DNA of 47,973 bases from Nonomuraea sp. SBT364. GTDB taxonomy: Bacteria > Actinomycetota > Actinomycetes > Streptosporangiales > Streptosporangiaceae. The notes under the pieces were generated by a model, which was given only the letters and a program-made list of their open reading frames with translations, did not search any database and was not told where the DNA came from. The stretch covers positions 1 through 47,973 of the forward strand of contig NZ_LAVL01000060.1 of NCBI RefSeq assembly GCF_001083785.1. Reading direction: 5' to 3'. Each line of letters opens with the position of its first letter. Positions within the stretch are counted from its first letter, which is position 1. Of the stretch, positions 25,433-31,935 are shown piece after piece. The position numbers were made by a program, and so were the translations under genes.

Positions 25433-26662
25433 CTACGGCTCGCCCTTGACCGGGCAGGTGCCCACCCGGCCGTGCCACTCGGTGAGCAGCACGGTCGCGT
25501 CGTCCTGCAACCGGCCGTCGTGGTGGTCCAGGACGTCCTTGATGAGGCGGCGCAGCGTCTCGGGCACCGGCAGGCGGGCGGCGCAGTGGCGCAGGATGAA
25601 GTCCACGAAGCGGGCGACGCCGAACTCCTGGCCCTGGGTGCTGCCCGCCTCGACGATGCCGTCGGTGTAGAGGAGCAGGCGGTCGCCGGGTTCGAGCTGC
25701 TCACGGCAGACGGTCACGGGCAGGCCGAGGCCCAGGCCGAGCGGCGGCGTGGGCGCGCACTCCAGGGAGGTGACCCAGCGCCCGCCCCGGATGAGCACGG
25801 GCGGGTGGTGGCCGCGGTTGACCCAGGTGAGCATGCCGGTGCGCAGGTCGAATTCGGCCATGATGGCGGTGACGAACCGGGCGGCCTCCCCGAACTCGCG
25901 CAGCAGCAGGTTCTCGATGCCCTCGCCGTTGCTCGCCAGGTCGGCGCCGTGGCGGCGCAGGTTGCGGCAGGTGGCCAGCGCCAGGTTGGCGGCCAGCCCG
26001 GCGGCCACGTCGTGGCCCATGGCGTCGAAGATGGCCAGGTGCACGATGTCGTCGGCGACCGCGTAGTCGAAGGCGTCGCCGCCGATCTCGTAGGCGGGCT
26101 CCAGCACCCCGGCGACCGTGACCTCGGCGTTGGCGAACGTCAGCGGCGGCATCAGGTGCCACAGCATCTCCGCGGCCACGTTCATCGGCCGCGAGCGCAC
26201 CAGCCTCGGGTAGCAGTCGCTGTAGGTGCGCTTGCTGACCATCAGCAGCGCCACCATCGACGACAGCGCCGTGACGTCCGCCTCGTCGGCGGGGGTTCCG
26301 CCCATCAGGACGCGGAGCACGCCCAGGCGCTCGGCGCCGTTCAGCAGCGGCACCCACCAGCAGTCCAGCCCGCCCTCGCCGGGCTTGCGCAGGATGCGGA
26401 CCTCCTGGAACGCCCGCCCGCCGTAGGTGGCGTCGATGCGCAGCTCGGCGGGCGGCTTGCCGTCGGGGCCTGGCCCGGCCACGCCGCCGTTCTCGGCGAG
26501 CAGGCGCAGCGTGCTCTGCTGCAAATCGGCCACGTAGATCAGGCACTGCCTGATGCCGGCCCGGCGGGCGTAGCGGTCCACCAGGCCGGGCAGGCGCTCC
26601 AGCGTCGCTTCCTGCCCGGCCTCCAGGAGACCGGCGAGCATGTCCCCGCGAGGGCTGTTCAC
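25433..26662 (-). CDS. GAF / SpoIIE-type PP2C phosphatase
   Basis: A 409-residue soluble phosphatase. The N-terminal GAF-like sensor runs to about residue 150 (RYARRAGIRQCLIYVADLQQ ... LGVLRVLMGG). The PP2C domain follows, with metal-binding Asp residues in EIGGDAFDYAVADDIVHLAIFDAMGHD, then VNRGHHPPVL, LLLYTDGIVEAG and a terminal DDATVLLTEW. Such enzymes dephosphorylate STAS anti-anti-sigma factors in partner switching. No STAS gene is close by. GTG 26662 is preferred because GATAAT lies exactly 8 nt before it and there is no Shine-Dalgarno sequence, implying a leaderless mRNA. An ATG at 26641 is the alternative. Confidence 0.88.
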   Translation of the reverse strand: MNSPRGDMLAGLLEAGQEATLERLPGLVDRYARRAGIRQCLIYVADLQQSTLRLLAENGGVAGPGPDGKPPAELRIDATYGGRAFQEVRILRKPGEGGLDCWWVPLLNGAERLGVLRVLMGGTPADEADVTALSSMVALLMVSKRTYSDCYPRLVRSRPMNVAAEMLWHLMPPLTFANAEVTVAGVLEPAYEIGGDAFDYAVADDIVHLAIFDAMGHDVAAGLAANLALATCRNLRRHGADLASNGEGIENLLLREFGEAARFVTAIMAEFDLRTGMLTWVNRGHHPPVLIRGGRWVTSLECAPTPPLGLGLGLPVTVCREQLEPGDRLLLYTDGIVEAGSTQGQEFGVARFVDFILRHCAARLPVPETLRRLIKDVLDHHDGRLQDDATVLLTEWHGRVGTCPVKGEP

Positions 26663-26670
26663 AACATGTC

Positions 26671-26676
26671 ATTATC
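26671..26676 (-). promoter_or_regulatory. -10 box for leaderless PP2C gene
   Basis: Minus-strand GATAAT is followed by 8 nt and the GTG at 26662. It lies in the 60-bp AT-rich gap after the secDF stop, so the phosphatase operon has its own promoter. Confidence 0.6.
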
Positions 26677-26722
26677 GACGGCCAGGCCGTTCGAGCAGCT
26701 CAAGGCCGTACAAAACATTTCT

Positions 26723-28966
26723 TTACAGCACGGCCCCGGTCCCCTCGCGCGGGCGGGACCTGCGCGGTCCGGCCGGCTGGGGCGGCGGCTTGCGGTCGAA
26801 CCGGCCCAGCGCGATCGCCAGCGGCCCGGCCACGAACGACGACGACAGCGTGCCCACGACGACGCCCGTCACCAGCGCGATCGCGAAGTCGCGCAGCGAG
26901 TCGCCGCCGAACACGGCCAGCGCCACCAGGATGAACAGCGCGCCGATGCCGGTGTTGACGGTACGTGGCATCGTCTGCAGGATCGCGCCGTTGACCGACT
27001 CGGCCAGCGGCGCCTTGCGGCTGGCCGCCCACAGCTCCCTGACCCGGTCGAAGACCACCACCTTGTCGTTGACGGAGTAGCCGACGACGGTGAGCATCGC
27101 GGCCAGGAACACGCCGTCGATCGGCTTGCCCATCCACGCGAACAGGCCGATCACCAGCGACACGTCCACCAGCAGCGCCAGCACCGCGGCGGTGCCGAAC
27201 GTCCACCGGAAGCGGAACGCCAGGTAGGCGAGCTGCGCGGCCACGGCCACGGCCAGCGCGATGAGGGCGTTGCGGCGCAGCTCGTCGCCGAGGCTGGGCC
27301 CGATGAACTCGTCGCGCCGCTTGGTCACCTCGCCCGCCTGGCCCTCCAGCGCCGCCTCGATCCTGGCCACGTCGGAGATGCCCATCTGCCCGGCGCGGAC
27401 GAGGACGCCGTCGCCGGACGACTGCACCACCGCCGACGGGAACCCGGCCCGCGCGACGGCCTCGCGCGCGGCGTCGGCGCCGATCTGCTTGGCAGTGGCG
27501 AACTCCACGACCCGGCCGCCGGTGAACTCCACGCCGAAGTTCAGCCCGCGCGCGAACAGCCCGGCCAGCGCCACCACGGCGAGCCCGCCCGCGATGGCCA
27601 GCCACAGCCTCCTGGCCGACATGAGCTGCGGATCGCGCTCGGTGAGCCAGGTGCGCACGCGGCCGATGGAGCCCAGGCCCGACACGCGCGGCCCCACCCG
27701 GCCGATGACCAGCTGGGTCAGCACCCGGGTGATGAGCATGGCCGACACCAGCGAGGCGAGCACGCCGACGCCGAGCGTCACGCCGAACCCCTTCACCGGC
27801 CCCGACGCCAGCCAGAACAGCAGCCCGGCGGCGATCAGCGTGGTGATGTTGGAGTCGGCGATCGCGCTCCAGGCGTTCTTGAAGCCCAGGGCGAGCGCCG
27901 GTTTCAGGCCACGCTGCGGCGCCTGCCCGTACTCCTCCCTGGCCCGCTCGAACACGAGCACGTTGGCGTCGACCGCCATGCCGATCGCCAGCACGAACCC
28001 GGCCAGCCCCGGCAGCGTGAACGTGGCGCCCATCGCCACCAGCGCCGCGTACGCGATCAGCCCGTAACAGGCCAGCGCGACGGCGGCGAGCAGCCCGACG
28101 AGCCGGTAGACGATGACGATGAACAGCGTCGTCATGATCAGGCCGGCGATCGCGGCCTTGGCGCTGGCCTCGATCGCGTCGGCGCCGAGCGTCGGGCCGA
28201 CCGTGCGCTGCTCGACCAGCTCCAGCGGCACCGGCAGCGCGCCGCCCTTGATGAGCACCGACAGCTCGCGGGCCTCCTCGTGCGTGAACGAGCCGGTGAT
28301 CTGGGTGGATCCGCCCGGGATGCCGATGTTGCACGGCACCGAGGGGTCGAGCTGCGGCGAGGAGATGATCTCCTTGTCGAGCACGATCGCGACCCGGCGC
28401 TTCGGGTCGCCCGCCGGGCTGCAGGCCGCCTGCCCGGTCAGCTTCTGCCAGGCGGCGGCGTCACGGAAGTCGACGGTGACGAACCAGCCGGGGCCGGTCT
28501 GCGGGTCGCTGCGCGCGGCCGCGTCGGTGACGCCGTCGCCGCTGATGGCGACGGGTCCGAGCTTGAGCAACTGCCCGCCCTCGTCGGGCAGCGCGTCCTT
28601 GTCGCCCTGCTCGGCGATCCCCTCCACCGGGTGGAAGGCGAGCTGGGCGGTGCGGCCGATGACGTCGGCCGCCTGCTGCGGGTCGAGCACGCCGGGCAGC
28701 TCGACGATGATCCGCTTCTCGCCGGAGCGGACCAGGGTGGGATCGACGACGCCGAGCGCGTCAGCGCGGCGGCGCAGCACGTCGAGCGCGCGGTCGGTGG
28801 CGTCGGAGTCGGCCTTGACGGTGGGCGAGTCCTTCGTCTCGAAGACGAGCTGGGTACCGCCGCGCAGGTCGAGCCCCAGGCGCGGCGCCGAGGTGATGGC
28901 CAGGACCATCGAGGTCGCGATGACGGCGAGCGCCGCCAGCGCACGCCACAAGGGCGCACGTGACAT
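26723..28966 (-). CDS. secDF: Fused protein-export membrane protein SecDF
   Basis: A 747-residue RND-superfamily protein that uses the proton gradient to help release and pull proteins exported by SecYEG. The SecD half has the first TM (ALAALAVIATSMVLAITSAP), LGLDLRGGTQLVFE, RRRADALGVVDPTLVRSGEKRIIVELPG and the TM4 motif GMAVDANVLVFERAREE. The SecF half begins near RLWLAIAGGLAVVALAGLF, with NFGVEFTGGRVVEF and GYSVNDKVVVFDRVRE. ATG 28966 has GGAGG 6 nt upstream. Actinobacteria usually carry separate secD and secF beside yajC; neither arrangement is here, so this may be an additional fused copy. It follows a small exported-protein gene by 38 bp. Confidence 0.92.
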   Translation of the reverse strand: MSRAPLWRALAALAVIATSMVLAITSAPRLGLDLRGGTQLVFETKDSPTVKADSDATDRALDVLRRRADALGVVDPTLVRSGEKRIIVELPGVLDPQQAADVIGRTAQLAFHPVEGIAEQGDKDALPDEGGQLLKLGPVAISGDGVTDAAARSDPQTGPGWFVTVDFRDAAAWQKLTGQAACSPAGDPKRRVAIVLDKEIISSPQLDPSVPCNIGIPGGSTQITGSFTHEEARELSVLIKGGALPVPLELVEQRTVGPTLGADAIEASAKAAIAGLIMTTLFIVIVYRLVGLLAAVALACYGLIAYAALVAMGATFTLPGLAGFVLAIGMAVDANVLVFERAREEYGQAPQRGLKPALALGFKNAWSAIADSNITTLIAAGLLFWLASGPVKGFGVTLGVGVLASLVSAMLITRVLTQLVIGRVGPRVSGLGSIGRVRTWLTERDPQLMSARRLWLAIAGGLAVVALAGLFARGLNFGVEFTGGRVVEFATAKQIGADAAREAVARAGFPSAVVQSSGDGVLVRAGQMGISDVARIEAALEGQAGEVTKRRDEFIGPSLGDELRRNALIALAVAVAAQLAYLAFRFRWTFGTAAVLALLVDVSLVIGLFAWMGKPIDGVFLAAMLTVVGYSVNDKVVVFDRVRELWAASRKAPLAESVNGAILQTMPRTVNTGIGALFILVALAVFGGDSLRDFAIALVTGVVVGTLSSSFVAGPLAIALGRFDRKPPPQPAGPRRSRPREGTGAVL

Positions 28967-29004
28967 AGAAGCCTCCACAGGCTGGGAAAACGGGAAAGAG
29001 CCTT

Positions 29005-29451
29005 CTACAGCCGTGTGGAGGGAGGAGCCCGCGCGGGCGTGGCGGCCGGCCGGCGCGCCACGGGATCGGCGCCGCCGTGCCGGCGCACGGCACCGGCCCG
29101 CGCCTGCCCCGGCGCGTGCGCGCCCGAGGGCAGCACCGCCGGCCCGTTGCCGCCGGTCGCGTCGTACGAGGCCGTCCAGGAATGGGCGGTGGGCGGCAGG
29201 TAGGGGGAGCGCCGGGCACCCGGATGCCCTGCGGCACGCCAAGCCTCGGCGCGCCCCGCCGCGGGACCCTCGCCCGCGACGTGCCCGGCCGCGGGGTGCC
29301 CGCCCTCGGAGTCCTCGCCCGCGGCGTGCCCGGCCGCGGCGGTGGGCTGGAGGGCTGCTTGCGCGACACCGGCCGTGAGCTGCGCGTGGCCAGCCGTGGG
29401 CAGGAACCACGACAGCAGCAGGAGCAGCGCTGCGGGCAGTCTGGTCCGCAC
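29005..29451 (-). CDS. Small Ala-rich exported protein
   Basis: A 148-residue protein of no recognised family. The N terminus MRTRLPAALLLLLSWFLPTAGHAQ is a clear signal peptide with a likely cut at AHAQ or GHA. The mature part is low complexity, rich in Ala, Gly, Pro and His (AAGHAAGEDSEGGHPAAGHVAGEG). AGGAGG lies 7 nt before the GTG at 29451, a strong ribosome site that supports a real gene. It precedes secDF on the same strand, so it may be co-transcribed with, and exported through, Sec. Function unknown. Confidence 0.55.
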   Translation of the reverse strand: MRTRLPAALLLLLSWFLPTAGHAQLTAGVAQAALQPTAAAGHAAGEDSEGGHPAAGHVAGEGPAAGRAEAWRAAGHPGARRSPYLPPTAHSWTASYDATGGNGPAVLPSGAHAPGQARAGAVRRHGGADPVARRPAATPARAPPSTRL

Positions 29452-29555
29452 GGCACCCTCCTCTCCTGTGGTGGTGGCCCCCTCACCGTAGCCTGATCCG
29501 GCGCCCGGGGAGGGGAGGCGCGGTCGGGCCGGTGCCCTCCGCCGGAAAGTGGGCT

Positions 29556-29921
29556 ATGGTCGGCCTCATGGCGACCTGGAGCACCACCCGTGGCTCCGCC
29601 GCGTTCAAGGCGGCGGTGGGCCTGGTGCTGCTCGCCATCCTCGTCGTCGCCGCGACCCCCACGTGGGCCTTCGCCTCACCGTCCCAGCACGACACCGTCA
29701 CCGGCGTCGTGCCCCCGGGCGCGGAGGTGTCGGAGCTGGCCACGCCGCCGCAACCGCCCGTCCGGGCCGAACACCTGCCGCGCCCGTGGCCCGACCGCCA
29801 CCGCGCCGAGGCGCCCGAGCCCCCGGCCCTGGTGTGGCCGCAGGCGGGGGCGGCCGCCATCCGGGGCCCCCAGCAGCCGGGCCACCGCGCCGCGGGCTCG
29901 CGCAGCCCGCCCTTCGCCTAG
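29556..29921 (+). CDS. Small Pro-rich exported or membrane-anchored protein
   Basis: A 121-residue protein of unknown function. A hydrophobic stretch FKAAVGLVLLAILVVAATPTWAFA near residues 15-38 is a signal peptide or anchor; TWAFA-SPS would be a cleavage site. The rest is Pro/Ala/Arg-rich (PPGAEVSELATPPQPPVRAEHLPRPWPDRHRAEAPEPPALVW). Third codon positions are strongly G/C, supporting coding. GGAAAG lies 6 nt before ATG 29556; an ATG at 29568 (MATWSTTRG) is an alternative. It is divergent from the Ala-rich exported-protein gene. Confidence 0.55.
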   Translation: MVGLMATWSTTRGSAAFKAAVGLVLLAILVVAATPTWAFASPSQHDTVTGVVPPGAEVSELATPPQPPVRAEHLPRPWPDRHRAEAPEPPALVWPQAGAAAIRGPQQPGHRAAGSRSPPFA

Positions 29922-30006
29922 AGGTCCTCCCCCTCCCCTCGCCATGCCCGTGAGCCGGGCGGCACAGGGGAGCCGTCGGCATATCTCTGGCTAGGAGCGC
30001 CGCCTC

Positions 30007-30297
30007 ATGGCTTCATTGCAGACACTCATGCAGGACTACACCCAGCACCTGGCTCGTCTCGAAGAGCTGCGCGAACTGCTGGAGGAACGGCTCGCCACCG
30101 CCCGCACGACCGAAGGGCCGCGTGCCCGGACGGTCGCCGCCCTCGAGGCCGCGATCGAACGGATGGACCGCGGCCTGTACGGCACCTGCCGGCGGTGCAG
30201 CGCCTTCATCCCGTTCGAGACTCTGCTGCGGTCGCCTCAGGAGCCGTACTGCGCGACCTGCGGCGGCGACTTCCACATACTCGAGGATCACCCATGA
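30007..30297 (+). CDS. DksA/TraR-like zinc-finger protein, first of pair
   Basis: A 96-residue protein. A helical hairpin (LARLEELRELLEERLATARTTEG ... ALEAAIERMDRGLYGTC) leads into a four-Cys zinc finger CRRC ... CATC (residues about 59-83). DksA/TraR proteins enter the RNA polymerase secondary channel and alter promoter kinetics; TraR-size members act without ppGpp. The acidic coiled-coil tip typical of DksA cannot be confirmed here. AGGAG lies about 10 nt before ATG 30007. Its stop overlaps the next gene by ATGA. Confidence 0.82.
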   Translation: MASLQTLMQDYTQHLARLEELRELLEERLATARTTEGPRARTVAALEAAIERMDRGLYGTCRRCSAFIPFETLLRSPQEPYCATCGGDFHILEDHP

Positions 30298-30626
30298 CAG
30301 ACAACACCATGCTCAGCGACGTCCAGGTCCAGGCCATCGCCCAGGACCTGCGGGCGCAGCTGATGTGGCGCACCTCCCGGCTGGACGAACTGCGGGAGCT
30401 GGTGGAGAGCACCGGCACCGACGACGGCTCCCGCCAGAGCGTGCTCGCCGACCTGGCCGCCACCGAGCGGACCATCGCCGGCATCCACGCCACGCTGGAC
30501 CGGCTCGCCGACCACTCCTACGGCCGGTGCGACGGCTGCGGCACGGCGATCCCGTTCGAGCGGCTGAAGATCCGGCCGCTCACCCGGCACTGCGTGCCGT
30601 GCCGCCAGACACGCGAAACCCGCTGA
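30294..30626 (+). CDS. DksA/TraR-like zinc-finger protein, second of pair
   Basis: A 110-residue paralogue of the preceding protein. It has a similar helical region (LRAQLMWRTSRLDELRELVESTG ... TERTIAGIHATLDRLADHSYG) and a zinc finger CDGC ... CVPC. Start ATG 30294 overlaps the upstream stop (ATGA), so the two are translationally coupled. Divergence between the copies suggests different roles or a heterodimer. Three to four 11-bp repeats follow immediately after the stop. Confidence 0.82.
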   Translation: MTDNTMLSDVQVQAIAQDLRAQLMWRTSRLDELRELVESTGTDDGSRQSVLADLAATERTIAGIHATLDRLADHSYGRCDGCGTAIPFERLKIRPLTRHCVPCRQTRETR

Positions 30627-30667
30627 ATCAGCGCCGAATCAGCGCTGAACCAGCGCTGACCCGCGCT
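30625..30667. repeat. 11-bp tandem repeats after the DksA-like pair
   Basis: GAATCAGCGCC, GAATCAGCGCT, GAACCAGCGCT and a 10-bp variant GACCCGCGCT run head to tail from the stop codon of the second gene. Each holds the palindrome AGCGCT or a near form, spaced about one helical turn apart. Confidence 0.75.
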
Positions 30668-30687
30668 GATTCCGTGCACCGCTGAGG

Positions 30688-30716
30688 GCCGCGTGCCGGG
30701 CCTCCCGGCACGCGGC
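30688..30716 (+). terminator. Hairpin terminator after the DksA-like pair
   Basis: GCCGCGTGCCGGG and CCCGGCACGCGGC form a perfect 13-bp stem with a 3-nt loop. The right arm is repeated as CCCGGCACGCGGCGC at 30725-30739, which allows an alternative pairing. Confidence 0.75.
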
Positions 30717-30813
30717 GCCCGTTTCCCGGCACGCGGCGCGCCCGGAAATGCTTGAATCTTGTTAACTATTGATGTTTCTATGGCCGATATCCCGGAGCGG
30801 CGGTGGGAGGGCT

Positions 30814-31872
30814 GTGCAGCGAGAGCGTAACGAGACCTCGCAGCGGGTGCTGCGCCGGCTGCCGTTCGCGGCGATGCTGGCCGTCGCCGTGATCGACGTG
30901 CTCGCCGGCCCGTCGCTGGGCTTCCTGCCGCTGCTCACCCTCGGCCCGACGTTCGCCTCCGTGTCGGGCAGCGTGCGCCGCACCGCGATGGTCGGCGTGG
31001 TCGCGCTCGTCATCTGCGTGCTGCTGTCGCTCTACAACGGCCTGCTGTTCAAACGCCAGAACCCGGTCACCGTCGCCACCATCGTCGGCGTCACCGCGGC
31101 CAGCATGCTCGCCAGCCACCTGCGGCTCGCCCGCGAGCGGGAACTGGCCAACGTGCGCATGGTGGCCGAGGCGGCGCAGCGGGTGCTGCTGCGCCCGGTG
31201 CCGCGCCGCGCCGCCGACCTGCGGGTGGCGCTGTCCTACACGTCGGCGGCGGCCGAGGCGCGCATCGGCGGCGACCTGTACGAGGTGGTGACGACGCCGC
31301 ACGGGGTGCGGCTGCTGATCGGCGACGTCCAGGGCAAGGGGCTGGCCGCCGTGGAGACGGCCGCCTGGGTACTGGGCGCCTTCCGCGAGGCCGCCTACGA
31401 CGAGGCCGAATTGGCCGGCGTCGGCGAGCGGCTGGAGGCGAGCCTGGCCCGGCATCTGAGCGGCGAGATGTTCGTGACCGCGATCCTGGCCGAGGTGCAC
31501 GAGGCGGAGATCTCGCTGCTCAACTGCGGCCACCCGGCGCCGCTGCTGCTGGGCCGCGGCGGCCGCGTCACCGTGGCGGAGCCGCCGCAGGACGGGCTGC
31601 CGCTCGGGCTGGGCTCGCTGGCGGCCGACCGGCCCAAGCCGTACCGGGTGGAGTTCGGCGAGGGTGACCAGATCCTGCTGTTCACCGACGGGGTCGTGGA
31701 GGCGCGCAACGCCGCCGGCGAGTTCTACCCGCTGACCGAGCGGGCCGGGCTGCTGGCCGACGACGACCCGCAGGCCGCGCTCGACGCGCTGCGCGGCGAC
31801 CTCATCGGGCACACCGGCGGGCCGTTGCTCGACGACGCCGCGATGCTGCTCATCCGGCGTCATCCCGGCTGA
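30814..31872 (+). CDS. Membrane-anchored SpoIIE-type PP2C phosphatase
   Basis: A 352-residue protein. The N-terminal third has hydrophobic helices (LPFAAMLAVAVIDVLAG, LGFLPLLTLGPTFASV, TAMVGVVALVICVLLSLYNGLL, VTVATIVGVTAASMLA), placing it in the membrane. The PP2C domain has metal-binding Asp in RIGGDLYEVV and LLIGDVQGKG, then LNCGHPAPLLL, ILLFTDGVVEARN and DDAAMLLIRR. It would dephosphorylate a STAS partner in an anti-sigma switch. The GTG at 30814 sits 3 nt after GGGAGG; an ATG-type start at 30769 lacks a ribosome site. The AT-rich stretch 30750-30785 is the likely promoter. A hairpin follows the stop. Confidence 0.88.
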   Translation: MQRERNETSQRVLRRLPFAAMLAVAVIDVLAGPSLGFLPLLTLGPTFASVSGSVRRTAMVGVVALVICVLLSLYNGLLFKRQNPVTVATIVGVTAASMLASHLRLARERELANVRMVAEAAQRVLLRPVPRRAADLRVALSYTSAAAEARIGGDLYEVVTTPHGVRLLIGDVQGKGLAAVETAAWVLGAFREAAYDEAELAGVGERLEASLARHLSGEMFVTAILAEVHEAEISLLNCGHPAPLLLGRGGRVTVAEPPQDGLPLGLGSLAADRPKPYRVEFGEGDQILLFTDGVVEARNAAGEFYPLTERAGLLADDDPQAALDALRGDLIGHTGGPLLDDAAMLLIRRHPG

Positions 31873-31887
31873 CCGGTTCTGGAGTGT

Positions 31888-31917
31888 GCGCCGGGCCAGG
31901 ATGCCCCGGCCCGGCGC
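31888..31917. terminator. Hairpin between convergent PP2C and xylanase genes
   Basis: GCGCCGGGCC and GGCCCGGCGC form a perfect 10-bp stem with a 10-nt loop, then CTTTACAAAG follows. It probably acts on both strands. Confidence 0.75.
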
Positions 31918-31934
31918 CTTTACAAAGTAGATTC
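31917..31934. repeat. CCTTTACNNNGTAGAT element, copy 3
   Basis: CCTTTACAAAGTAGATTC adjoins the terminator hairpin and ends 1 nt before the xylanase stop codon. It is nearly identical to copies at 5512 and 8828. Confidence 0.6.
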
Positions 31935-31935
31935 G

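Noticed and set aside
26700..26722. Possible fourth CCTTTAC element (TTCTTTACAGCACGG)
   Set aside because: Only TTTAC matches; the GTAGAT half is missing.
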